Shown here: in pieces, positions 7,407-15,788 of the stretch | Position numbering within the stretch: position 1 is the first letter of the stretch | How the letters are laid out: each line of letters opens with the position of its first letter | NCBI RefSeq assembly: GCF_050389805.1 | Contig: NZ_CP130945.1 | Location: forward strand, 5,087,561-5,151,560 | DNA: 64,000 nt | Direction of reading: 5' to 3' | From: Bacillus_BD sp050389805 | GTDB lineage: Bacteria > Bacillota > Bacilli > Bacillales > Cytobacillaceae | Made by a program: the position numbers and the translations under genes | The notes under the pieces: model-generated | Seen by the model: only the letters and a program-made list of their open reading frames with translations | What the model was told of the DNA's origin: nothing | Database searches by the model: none

Positions 7407-8852
7407 GTGGAAAATGCGGTAAAGGAATCGTTCAAAGAAAGTGGTAACAATCAGAAAAAATCATCAAGGTGGTTTACAAACTGGAAATGGATGCTTCCAG
7501 CTATCATCATTGTCATTGCACTCATAATTGGAGTCTTAAGTTATTATCAAGCAACACACTTTAATTCTAATGTCACCATTAATGGCATACAAGTTGGGGG
7601 CCTGACAAAAGATGAAGCATTAGATAAATTAAAGACCTCTGTTTTACAAAATAAAGTCTATATTGGTGACGAAGAAATCCTAGATGGAAAGGATACAAAT
7701 TCAGGTTTTACGGATAAAGATTTACTAAGTATTCAAAACCTATTTAAAGAACAGCAAACGGTCTTTCCTACATCAAAAGAGCAAAACCTTTCACTTTCTC
7801 CAAGTAATCCAGACCCATACCGTATTCAAGATATGAAGAAAGAGGTTGAAACTAAGCTTACTGAAATGAACAAAAGTTTAACCCCTCCACAAGATGCACA
7901 GGCACGTTTAGAAAACGGTCAAATTGTTATCGCAAATAGTGTGGATGGTAAACAATATGATATTGTCAGCCTTATGAATGAATATGACAAACAGGGGTTT
8001 GCAAGTGAAATCCGATTAGACCCAGTCTTTATTGAACCTGTTAAAGAGGACAGTGAAATCATTAAAAATGGAGAGGCTAGGTTACAAGAGCTTCTTCAAC
8101 ATACAGTCGAGTATAAAGTACAAGATACAGTACATTCTTTAAAAGGAAACGAGCTCATTCAAAATGCCTTTGTAACACATGACATGAAAGTAACAATTGA
8201 TCCAGAGCTTATTCAAAATAAAATTGCCGAGATAAATGATGCCCAATCAACTTTAGATAAAGATTTCACCTTTAAAACCCATTCTGGAAATGTTATTTCA
8301 GTGAAGGGTCAAGGATATGGATGGGCCTTAGATGTCGAAAAAGAAACAACTCAGGTTCAACAGGCGTTTGAAAACGGTGATCCATCTGTTTCAGCTTCAC
8401 ATATTAAAGGACATGGCTGGAGTGGTGAAGGATATGGCTACGGTGTTACGGCGAATAATGGGATTGGGAATAATTATGCCGAAGTATCGATCGCTGAACA
8501 GCGAGTGTGGATTTATCGAGAAGGGAAAATGGTCTTTACGACGAATGTCGTAACAGGCAACCACAATACAAACGAGGATACATCCAAAGGGGTTTGGTAC
8601 GTTCTCTACAAGCGAACTCCTTATGTACTTAACGGAAGTAGAGCAGGCAGCTCAGAGTATTCAATAAAGGTCAATTATTGGGTTCCATTTACAAATAGTG
8701 GTCAAGGCTTCCATGATGCTAGCTGGCGTTCAAACTGGTCATCAAATGCCTATATTTCCAATGGATCAGGCGGCTGTGTCAATGTACAACCTAGCTTAAT
8801 GAAAAATATATATGATAATTTAAATACCTATGATCCGGTGGTTGTTTATTAA
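7407..8852 (+). CDS. L,D-transpeptidase (YkuD domain) with membrane anchor and peptidoglycan-binding region
   Basis: A 481-aa cell-wall enzyme expected to form 3-3 cross-links in peptidoglycan or attach proteins. Residues 1-25 are cytosolic and basic, about 28-50 form a single membrane segment, then comes a long extracellular part with PG_binding_4-like repeats (about 60-320), and the C-terminal ~120 residues are the YkuD catalytic domain. The catalytic cysteine is Cys457 in GSGGCVNV with the upstream histidine in GFHDASW. The GTG start follows AAGGGGGATTGTC. Length and architecture match Bacillus homologues annotated as L,D-transpeptidase/peptidoglycan-binding proteins. It stands alone between two terminators. 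Confidence 0.9.
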   Translation: MENAVKESFKESGNNQKKSSRWFTNWKWMLPAIIIVIALIIGVLSYYQATHFNSNVTINGIQVGGLTKDEALDKLKTSVLQNKVYIGDEEILDGKDTNSGFTDKDLLSIQNLFKEQQTVFPTSKEQNLSLSPSNPDPYRIQDMKKEVETKLTEMNKSLTPPQDAQARLENGQIVIANSVDGKQYDIVSLMNEYDKQGFASEIRLDPVFIEPVKEDSEIIKNGEARLQELLQHTVEYKVQDTVHSLKGNELIQNAFVTHDMKVTIDPELIQNKIAEINDAQSTLDKDFTFKTHSGNVISVKGQGYGWALDVEKETTQVQQAFENGDPSVSASHIKGHGWSGEGYGYGVTANNGIGNNYAEVSIAEQRVWIYREGKMVFTTNVVTGNHNTNEDTSKGVWYVLYKRTPYVLNGSRAGSSEYSIKVNYWVPFTNSGQGFHDASWRSNWSSNAYISNGSGGCVNVQPSLMKNIYDNLNTYDPVVVY

Positions 8853-8876
8853 TCCACTTCCATCAAGAAATAACCT

Positions 8877-8932
8877 AAAGACGATGTTCGATAGGTGTGA
8901 CTTTCACATCCATTAACATCGTCTTTTTTACT
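8877..8932. terminator. Bidirectional terminator
   Basis: AAAGACGATGTT pairs with AACATCGTCTTT; the loop contains a second hairpin GGTGTGA/TCACATCC. T runs lie on both sides, so it serves the L,D-transpeptidase gene and the convergent LysR gene. Confidence 0.85.
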
Positions 8933-8941
8933 TGTATTTCC

Positions 8942-9829
8942 TTATAAATGCTGTTCAATGCTTCCTACAAACTTTTCAGCTGCTCGTGATAATGGGACGG
9001 ATTTTAGATAAACAATCCCAATTCTGCGACTTGGAATTTCCTCTTCTAACGTTAATTCAAACAGAACCCCTCTTTGCAACGGTTCCTCGACAAACTCTCT
9101 AATGACACACGAGATCCCTAAATTAGCCTTAGCAAAATCAACTAATAAGTCATGGGAACCAAGTTCAAACATAGGGGACAGAGAATGACCTTTCTTTTTA
9201 AAAAAACGCTCTACATACATTCGAGAAATGGTTGGTTTTTCTAAAAACAGAAGAGGTAATTCGATTAAATGCTTTAATTGGATGGTTTTTTGCGATAACT
9301 CCTTGTATTTTTCACCACAAACGAAAGTGTCATGTATCTCTTTACATGGAATGACCTGTAGTTGATCATCTTGAACCGGCAAATTGCAAATCCCAACATC
9401 TGCTGCTCCCGATCTAATAAATCCAAGGATATCGGACGTTGTACCATTAAGGATTTTTAATTTAATTCCAGGATACTTAGCATGGAATTCTTCTAAATAT
9501 GGCAATAGAAAATAACGGGATATCGTATCCCCAACGCCTATTCGCAATTCCCCAGTCTTCAGCCTTTTAACATCAAGAATTTTATGCTCTGCGGCATTGA
9601 CCATGGCTAAAGCTGATGTAATCGGATCATGTAACAATTTTCCTTCATTTGTTAATACGACCCCCTTTGGAGTTCGATAAAAGAGCTGTACCTCTAACTC
9701 CTTTTCAAGCTTTGAAATAGCTTGACTAACAGCTGATTGTGTCATATAAAGCTCTTCTGCGGCCTTTGAAAAGCTTTTGTTTCGACTCACTACATGAAAG
9801 ATTCGATATAAATCTAATTTTCCAATCAT
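8942..9829 (-). CDS. LysR family transcriptional regulator
   Basis: A 295-aa LTTR with an N-terminal winged helix-turn-helix (residues 1-60, KSFSKAAEELYMTQSAVSQAISKLE as two halves of the classic motif) and a C-terminal effector-binding domain from about 90. The start follows TAGGAGAAGTTAT. It is divergent from the CofE-like ligase gene with a 126-bp shared control region, so it is most likely its regulator; the effector is unknown. It resembles the CidR/YwfM-like and CysL-like branch but I cannot place it more closely. Confidence 0.88.
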   Translation of the reverse strand: MIGKLDLYRIFHVVSRNKSFSKAAEELYMTQSAVSQAISKLEKELEVQLFYRTPKGVVLTNEGKLLHDPITSALAMVNAAEHKILDVKRLKTGELRIGVGDTISRYFLLPYLEEFHAKYPGIKLKILNGTTSDILGFIRSGAADVGICNLPVQDDQLQVIPCKEIHDTFVCGEKYKELSQKTIQLKHLIELPLLFLEKPTISRMYVERFFKKKGHSLSPMFELGSHDLLVDFAKANLGISCVIREFVEEPLQRGVLFELTLEEEIPSRRIGIVYLKSVPLSRAAEKFVGSIEQHL

Positions 9830-9955
9830 ATAACTTCTCCTAATACCTGATATAATTAATATTAATTTTACTTATACCATATGAAAACGGTATAGTAAAC
9901 ATGTTACCTACAAAGGTTATAAAATAGTCTACGATTTACAAGAGGAGAGATTTGA

Positions 9956-11146
9956 TTGGAAAGAGTAGTTGGAACAACAGTAAGAGGTCTTCGTGGCCCC
10001 ATCATCAATAAAGGTGATAACTTAGAAGAAATTGTTGTCGATACCGTTATAAATGCCGCAAAAGTGGAAGGGTTTTCGATCGAAGACCGTGACATTGTTA
10101 CTATTACTGAATCAATAGTTGCACGTGCCCAAGGAAATTATGCTTCCATTGACGATATTGCCACAGATGTAAAAACCAAATTTGGCGATGATACAGTTGG
10201 GGTTATTTTTCCCATTCTTAGCCGTAACCGCTTTGCCATTTGCCTTCGTGGAATTGCAAGAGGGCTTAAGAAGGTGGTCTTAATGTTAAGCTACCCTTCT
10301 GATGAAGTTGGAAACCACTTGATTACCATTGACGAATTAGATGAAAAAGGAATCAATCCTTGGACAGATGTACTAACAGAGGCAGAATTCCGTCAACATT
10401 TTGGCTTTAATAAACACACCTTTACTGGTGTTGACTATATTGAATATTATAAAAGCCTCATTGAAGCTGAGGGAGCAACTTGCGAGGTTATCTTCTCTAA
10501 CAATGCCAAAACCATTCTAGATTACACAAAGAATGTCTTAACCTGTGACATTCACACACGTTTCCGTACAAAACGCATTTTAACAAACAATGGTGCAGAA
10601 AAAGTATATGGACTTGATGACATTCTAAAAGAATCCATCAATGGCAGCGGCTATAATGAAGAGTATGGTCTGCTTGGTTCTAATAAATCAACAGATGATA
10701 GCGTGAAATTATTCCCACATCAATGTCAGCGATTAGTTGACGGGATTCAAGCAAAAGTTAAAGAGCTTACGGGTAAAACCATTGAAGTCATGGTTTATGG
10801 GGACGGTGCATTCAAAGATCCAGTCGGAAAAATTTGGGAACTTGCAGACCCAGTTGTATCTCCAGCATTTACAGCGGGTCTTGAAGGAACTCCAAATGAA
10901 GTAAAATTAAAATACTTGGCAGATAACAACTTCTCCCATCTTCGTGGTGAGGAACTAACAAAAGCCATTTCTGAATTCATTGAGAATAAAGACGAAGACT
11001 TGGTGGGTGCAATGGAATCCCAAGGAACTACCCCTCGTAGATTAACGGATCTCATTGGGTCCTTATCGGATTTAACTTCAGGCAGTGGTGATAAAGGGAC
11101 ACCTATGGTTTATATCCAAGGTTACTTTGATAATTATACAAAATAA
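9956..11146 (+). CDS. Coenzyme F420-0:L-glutamate ligase-like protein (CofE domain)
   Basis: A 396-aa protein with the CofE/FbiB ligase layout: VRGLRGPIINKGDNL near the N-terminus, DIVTITESIVARAQG (about 43-57), and PVGKIWELADPVVSPAF in the C-terminal half, the region that binds metal and nucleotide in CofE. True CofE adds glutamates to F420-0, but it is usually about 250 residues, and no other F420 biosynthesis gene is in this window, so the substrate here may differ. The TTG start at 9956 is supported by AAGAGGAGAG upstream. Divergent from the LysR gene. Confidence 0.7.
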   Translation: MERVVGTTVRGLRGPIINKGDNLEEIVVDTVINAAKVEGFSIEDRDIVTITESIVARAQGNYASIDDIATDVKTKFGDDTVGVIFPILSRNRFAICLRGIARGLKKVVLMLSYPSDEVGNHLITIDELDEKGINPWTDVLTEAEFRQHFGFNKHTFTGVDYIEYYKSLIEAEGATCEVIFSNNAKTILDYTKNVLTCDIHTRFRTKRILTNNGAEKVYGLDDILKESINGSGYNEEYGLLGSNKSTDDSVKLFPHQCQRLVDGIQAKVKELTGKTIEVMVYGDGAFKDPVGKIWELADPVVSPAFTAGLEGTPNEVKLKYLADNNFSHLRGEELTKAISEFIENKDEDLVGAMESQGTTPRRLTDLIGSLSDLTSGSGDKGTPMVYIQGYFDNYTK

Positions 11147-11151
11147 AGGCT

Positions 11152-11200
11152 ACGGCAAAATGTAACACATGGGAATATCATGGGTTACATTTTGCTTGTT
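11152..11200 (+). terminator. Terminator of the CofE-like gene
   Basis: GCAAAATGTAAC pairs with GTTACATTTTGC, an inner ACATG/CATGG extends the stem, and the tail is TTGTTTT. Confidence 0.85.
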
Positions 11201-11253
11201 TTATCTAATTCATACTAAAACATTACACAAGTTCATTCGGTTCTAACTTCCGC

Positions 11254-11428
11254 GGACATTGAGTGCGTTATTATTATGAATAACGCTAATTTGGTGGATT
11301 TCTGGACACCGAGTACGTTATTTGCTACTCATTACGAAAAAATGACATCCTTTCAAGTAAATAGCGGATTGTATGTCCAATAAAATGTGAAATCGTTATT
11401 CTTGACTCAAATAACGGAACATACGTCC
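11254..11428. repeat. Four-copy intergenic repeat arranged as two direct and two inverted units
   Basis: GGACATTGAGTGCGTTATT (11254-11272) and GGACACCGAGTACGTTATT (11304-11322) are direct copies 50 bp apart; ATAGCGGATTGTATGTCC (11361-11378) and ATAACGGAACATACGTCC (11411-11428) are inverted copies also 50 bp apart. The inner and outer pairs can fold on each other. This and the preceding terminator account for the 361-bp gap; I see no gene in it. Confidence 0.6.
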
Positions 11429-11507
11429 TCTTAACCACACCTAATCGTACCATTACCTTTTGCATACATCATAATCAACATAATAAACAATTCAAAAGTG
11501 CCTTTCC

Positions 11508-12704
11508 CTATCTTAACTGATTTAATATATACTCAGCAGCCTTCACTGCCCCATTATTCTCCGTATTTTTGTATTCAATCCCCTTTTCGATGTTATCCAA
11601 GACGACTGTAGAAAGGGTATTTTCATCGGTTTCTGAAAAACGTATTTTAACTCCTGCTCCCATTCTAATTAATCGATCAGAAACAAGCTTTTGTTCAAAA
11701 TGCTCTTCTATTGGAAAATATAGGAAGTTTTTATTTAAAGCGACCAGTTCCATCGTTGTCGTTCCTCCACCTTGAACAATTGCTAGGTCACAAGCTGCAA
11801 GATGCTCATACAATTTAGGTACATATCCTCTTATTTGAATCCCCTCGGTTGCCGTGATTGAATTAGGATCAATTCTTGGACCTGCAATTAAAACCATTTG
11901 TAATTCGGGGATCTTTTCCCTTAGAATCTTATAAGTTCTTGAACATAGATTTAAAAGGTCTACACCAATGGATGTTCCGCCTACAGAACATATGATAAGA
12001 GGACCTTCTCCATAACCAAGTCGGCTTTTCATCTCTGATGTATGACGATATTCATGTGGGTTAAAAGGCAAAATATTCCCCAAAAACTTATAATGCTTTT
12101 GCCCATGCTTTCTAGCATTTGGCAACCCTAATCCGTAAGATTTATCTGCAATGTCTTCCGCATTTCCTACATATAGGGATAAATCTTCCACCCAAGGAGT
12201 GCGATTAATTGTGATCCAGGCAAAATTCCAAAAATAGGTTCCTAACTTCTCTAGCGGACTTTTTGTTGTAGCATCGAACCCAAAGAAATCATAAATCATT
12301 ACAAACGGAGCCTTCCTCTTCATCCTTGGATATAAAAAATAGGCTAGTATTAACTCATAGGCCTCGTCTGCAATAATTAAATCGTACTTTTCCCTTTTGG
12401 TAAGTCGGTTTATGGTAACAATACTTTTCCTCCACTCCAATAAAACCCTAAACAAATATGTATTTACATTCATTTCAAAACCGTTGGATACCTTTTCTGC
12501 TAATTTACTTTCTTCGCCAAGCGACTTACATTCTGGCAACAAATATTCACCTGACTCTTGTATTACTCTAAGTGCTGGATCTCCCGCTAACCAAGAGACT
12601 TCAATATCAGGGTCCCGTTTTCTCAGTTCCTTTACAATCGCCAAATCTCTTGCTGCATGACCAAGACCAATAGAACTACTGATAAATAATACCTTCTTTT
12701 TCAT
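11508..12704 (-). CDS. MurG-like glycosyltransferase (GT-B fold)
   Basis: A ~398-aa nucleotide-sugar glycosyltransferase. The N-terminal KKVLFISSSIGLGHAARDLA has the glycine-rich GLGH acceptor loop seen in MurG and diacylglycerol glucosyltransferases, and the C-terminal AACDLAIVQGGGTTTMEL is the donor-binding QGGGTT segment of the UGT/GT28 type. Sugar and acceptor cannot be told. No signal peptide or membrane segment is evident. I start at ATG 12704 because AGAGGAACAAAA precedes it; the ATG at 12725 has no ribosome binding site. It is a single-gene unit. Confidence 0.75.
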   Translation of the reverse strand: MKKKVLFISSSIGLGHAARDLAIVKELRKRDPDIEVSWLAGDPALRVIQESGEYLLPECKSLGEESKLAEKVSNGFEMNVNTYLFRVLLEWRKSIVTINRLTKREKYDLIIADEAYELILAYFLYPRMKRKAPFVMIYDFFGFDATTKSPLEKLGTYFWNFAWITINRTPWVEDLSLYVGNAEDIADKSYGLGLPNARKHGQKHYKFLGNILPFNPHEYRHTSEMKSRLGYGEGPLIICSVGGTSIGVDLLNLCSRTYKILREKIPELQMVLIAGPRIDPNSITATEGIQIRGYVPKLYEHLAACDLAIVQGGGTTTMELVALNKNFLYFPIEEHFEQKLVSDRLIRMGAGVKIRFSETDENTLSTVVLDNIEKGIEYKNTENNGAVKAAEYILNQLR

Positions 12705-12935
12705 TTTTTGTTCCTCTTTCCTCATAAAAAAAACTCTAATTTTATAAACTTCATTATTACACTTTTTCCCTTATACCTCTATCCCCATTTCAAGTCCTTT
12801 GAACCCTACTATAACAACTATTCAAGTAGATTCTATTCCGTTCGTTTTTCGCAATTTATTTTTAATTGAGAAGGAATTCTCCATAATCGATCTAGATTTT
12901 CACTTATCTAATGGAAATGGACCTCTTAAATAATA

Positions 12936-12968
12936 GTAAAAGGCACTCTACACGAGTGCCTTTTACTA
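12936..12968. terminator. Terminator of codB-codA
   Basis: AGTAAAAGGCACTC pairs perfectly with GAGTGCCTTTTACT around a 5-nt loop, just beyond the codA stop codon on the minus strand. Confidence 0.85.
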
Positions 12969-12972
12969 ATTT

Positions 12973-14241
12973 CTATTTATTAAAATCAACTTTCTCTTCT
13001 GATTGGCCTAACGTGATTGTCGTTTCACTAGGCTTTGTTTCAGCAATGATTTTGCCATTTCTAAAAGAATATCGAACTGTTGCTTGCTTGCGAATGGCCT
13101 CATATTCATTTTCTGCAGACAAAACAATGAAGTTAGCCGTTTTTCCTTCTTCAATTCCATACTTCTCTTCAATTTGTAAAGTTTTCGCGCTATTTTTCGT
13201 AATCAAATCAATGGAGTTTACAATTTGATCATAGCCCATTAGTTGTGTAACGTGAATTCCCATGTGCAAGACTTGAAGCATGTTTCCTGTACCTAGTGGA
13301 TACCATGGGTCAAATATATCATCATGACCAAAGCAAACATTTAACCCGGCTTCTTGCAACTCTTTTACCCGTGTTAAACCTCTGCGTTTTGGATACGTAT
13401 CAAATCTTCCTTGAAGGTGAATATTCACCAATGGATTAGATACAAAGTTAATAGAAGACAGCTTTAATAAGCGAAATAATTTATACGTATAGGCATCGTT
13501 ATAAGAGCCCATTGCCGTTGTATGGCTCGCAGTTGTTCGCGTCCCTAACCCACGTTTATAAGCCTCTGCCGCTACAACCTCTACAAAACGTGACTGTTCA
13601 TCGTCAATTTCATCACAATGAATATCAACTAATCGATCATATTTTTCCGCAAGGTCAAAAGCCATTTTTAGAGAATCCACTCCGTATTCTCTTGTAAATT
13701 CAAAGTGAGGGATTCCACCTACAACATCTGCACCCATTTTCAACGATTCTTCAAGCAATTCTGCTCCGCTAGGGTACGACAGAATCCCTTCCTGCGGGAA
13801 AGCAACCAATTGAATATCAACGAATGGGGCCATTTCTTCCTTCACTTCAAGCATGGCTTTTAATGCCGTTAACTCTGGATCGGTTACATCGACATGTGTA
13901 CGAACATGTTGAATACCTTGAGCCATTTGCCATTTTAAAGCCGTCTTCGCTCTTGTTTTCACATCATCAATTGTTAATGTTTCTTTTCTTTGCGCCCATC
14001 TTTGAATTCCTTCAAACAATGTCCCACTAATATTCCACTCGGGTTCCCCTGCGGTTAAAGTTGTATCTAAGTGTATGTGCGGCTCAATAAAAGGCGGGAG
14101 AACTAGACAACCATCGACATCAATGATTTCTTTTCCGTCTGAATGCTCTAGTTGTTGTGTAATCTTTTCAATTTTTCCATCCTGTATAAGGATGTGCCAA
14201 ACTCCATCTTTTCCTCTAAGCGTTGCATTTTTAATAATCAC
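12973..14241 (-). CDS. codA: Cytosine deaminase
   Basis: A 422-aa amidohydrolase converting cytosine to uracil and ammonia for pyrimidine salvage. Metal-binding HxH is His55/His57 in FIEPHIHLDTT; VDIHCDE, TASHTTAMGSYND and CFGHDDIFDPW supply the further metal ligands and the catalytic Asp, all as in E. coli CodA (427 aa). The GTG start at 14241 overlaps the codB stop by 11 bases and follows GGTGAGATGATCA, so the pair is translationally coupled. The pathway role is supported by codB next door and the PyrR-type attenuator upstream. Confidence 0.93.
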   Translation of the reverse strand: MIIKNATLRGKDGVWHILIQDGKIEKITQQLEHSDGKEIIDVDGCLVLPPFIEPHIHLDTTLTAGEPEWNISGTLFEGIQRWAQRKETLTIDDVKTRAKTALKWQMAQGIQHVRTHVDVTDPELTALKAMLEVKEEMAPFVDIQLVAFPQEGILSYPSGAELLEESLKMGADVVGGIPHFEFTREYGVDSLKMAFDLAEKYDRLVDIHCDEIDDEQSRFVEVVAAEAYKRGLGTRTTASHTTAMGSYNDAYTYKLFRLLKLSSINFVSNPLVNIHLQGRFDTYPKRRGLTRVKELQEAGLNVCFGHDDIFDPWYPLGTGNMLQVLHMGIHVTQLMGYDQIVNSIDLITKNSAKTLQIEEKYGIEEGKTANFIVLSAENEYEAIRKQATVRYSFRNGKIIAETKPSETTITLGQSEEKVDFNK

Positions 14242-15505
14242 TGATCATCTCACCCTTACCGTTTAGTTTGCTCGTAGATGCTGCTTGTTGCGGTACACAC
14301 TTCATCGCTACAACATAAATAACTACTGTTCCTAAAAGTCCATTAATAGGAGGGATTCCCGGTGCAAGATTTGCAACTACAACCCCACCGACCCAGGCAA
14401 TGATTGCAATCCAATTTACTGCTTTAAATTTCATGGTTTCAAATGGTTGGTACTTTCCACGCTTTAATAAGAAATAGTCAGCTAATATAATTGCTCCGAT
14501 TGATGGCAGTGTTGAACCAAGAATCGTTAAGAATCCGACAAAGTTGTTATAAAGCCACATTGCTGTTAGTGTTCCAATTATCCCATTGAAAACAACCACT
14601 TTATGCTTTGGCAATTTTGTAATATTAGAAACTCCTAATCCAGAAGCATATAAGGCACTATCATTTGTTGTCCAAATGTTTAATCCAAGAACAATAATGG
14701 CCGGAATCATTAAGCCTTGTAAAAACATCACCTCTGAAATATCAGCCTTATTAAATACCATCGCTCCGACTGCACCAAATAGGAACATAAGTGAGTTTCC
14801 TAGAAAGAAAGCAAGAATATTTGAAGATACAGCGGCACGAGAAGTTTTTGCAAAACGAGCGAAATCGGGAGTAAGTGTACCCGCGCTAATAAAGGACCCG
14901 ATACAAATCGTTAGAGCTAATGCCACACTCATTGCCTGTGTTGGCTCATAAGCGAATAATTCCTGAAATCCACCAACCGTTCCAATTGCATCGAACATGG
15001 AGTAACTTCCGAAGATAGCAATCGCAGGGACTGCAATAATTCCTAAAATCGTTAAAGCCTTGATTCCAAAAATAGAAGAAGCGGTCATGGCTAATCCAAA
15101 GATTGTAATAAGAACATACACATTTGCACCAGTCGCTTTTGCGACAGGAACAGCAAACATTGCTAGACCAACGCCAAACCAGCCAATTTGTGTAAAAGAG
15201 AGTAAAAAGGAAGAAAGATAAGAACCTTTTTCTCCGAATGAATACCGAGCTAATAAATGAGTAGATAACCCTGTTTTTGCGGCAATATGGGCTAGCGCAC
15301 CTGTATAAAGTCCAAGAACAAGGTTGCCTGTTAAAACAATCCAGATAAACTGTTTGAACTGTAGTCCCAATCCTAATGTTCCCCCAGACATCATACTTGC
15401 TGAGAAAAAGCTAAGGGACATCATGACCGCTAGAACCTTCCAAAATCCGTTTCGGTTTCCTTGCGGCACTGCCTGTAATGAAAATTCTTTATCTACTTTT
15501 GACAT
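14231..15505 (-). CDS. codB: Cytosine permease (NCS1 family)
   Basis: A 424-aa polytopic membrane transporter, about 12 hydrophobic segments, importing cytosine. The N-terminal soluble stretch and FWKVLAVMMSLSFFSASMM at the first segment, followed by GGTLGLGLQF, fit the CodB branch of the nucleobase:cation symporter-1 family. The ATG follows TTGGAGGAATTGGT. First gene of codBA, directly downstream of the attenuator; it overlaps codA. Confidence 0.92.
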   Translation of the reverse strand: MSKVDKEFSLQAVPQGNRNGFWKVLAVMMSLSFFSASMMSGGTLGLGLQFKQFIWIVLTGNLVLGLYTGALAHIAAKTGLSTHLLARYSFGEKGSYLSSFLLSFTQIGWFGVGLAMFAVPVAKATGANVYVLITIFGLAMTASSIFGIKALTILGIIAVPAIAIFGSYSMFDAIGTVGGFQELFAYEPTQAMSVALALTICIGSFISAGTLTPDFARFAKTSRAAVSSNILAFFLGNSLMFLFGAVGAMVFNKADISEVMFLQGLMIPAIIVLGLNIWTTNDSALYASGLGVSNITKLPKHKVVVFNGIIGTLTAMWLYNNFVGFLTILGSTLPSIGAIILADYFLLKRGKYQPFETMKFKAVNWIAIIAWVGGVVVANLAPGIPPINGLLGTVVIYVVAMKCVPQQAASTSKLNGKGEMISDY

Positions 15506-15574
15506 ACCAATTCCTCCAATAAATAGGTTTTTAAGAAACTGGTACCGAAGATAGCTTCGATAAAAATTCGGAAC

Positions 15575-15735
15575 AAAAAAGGCTTCTTGTCATTATCTGA
15601 CAAGAAGCCCGTTTTGCATAGAGAACAAAGTGAGCCTACACCTATATCCATAGGGTATGCACACAATGATGATCTATTTCCGCTGTCCTTGTCAGCCTCA
15701 CGGGACTGATTTAAAGGTACCAGTATTTAATTACC
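15575..15735 (-). promoter_or_regulatory. PyrR-type attenuator of codBA
   Basis: On the minus strand the leader contains CAGTCCCGTGAGGCTG (within 15687-15712), closely matching the conserved PyrR-binding loop AGUCC-(A)GAG-AGGCU of the pyr operon anti-antiterminator. About 80 nt downstream is a strong terminator GGCTTCTTGT/ACAAGAAGCC (15581-15610) followed by TTTTTT (15575-15580). In the known mechanism PyrR bound to UMP stabilises this loop and favours termination, so cytosine uptake would be shut down when pyrimidines are plentiful. The intermediate antiterminator pairing was not worked out in full. Confidence 0.8.
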
Positions 15736-15738
15736 GTT

Positions 15739-15767
15739 ATTATTACAGGAAAAGAATATGTTGTCAA
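15739..15767 (-). promoter_or_regulatory. codBA promoter
   Basis: On the minus strand TTGACA (15767-15762) and TAATAA(T) (15745-15739) are 16 bp apart, or 17 to the shifted AATAAT hexamer. Transcription would begin near 15735, just ahead of the ACTGGTACC element of the leader. Confidence 0.65.
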
Positions 15768-15788
15768 CATATTTTTCATTAACAAGAA

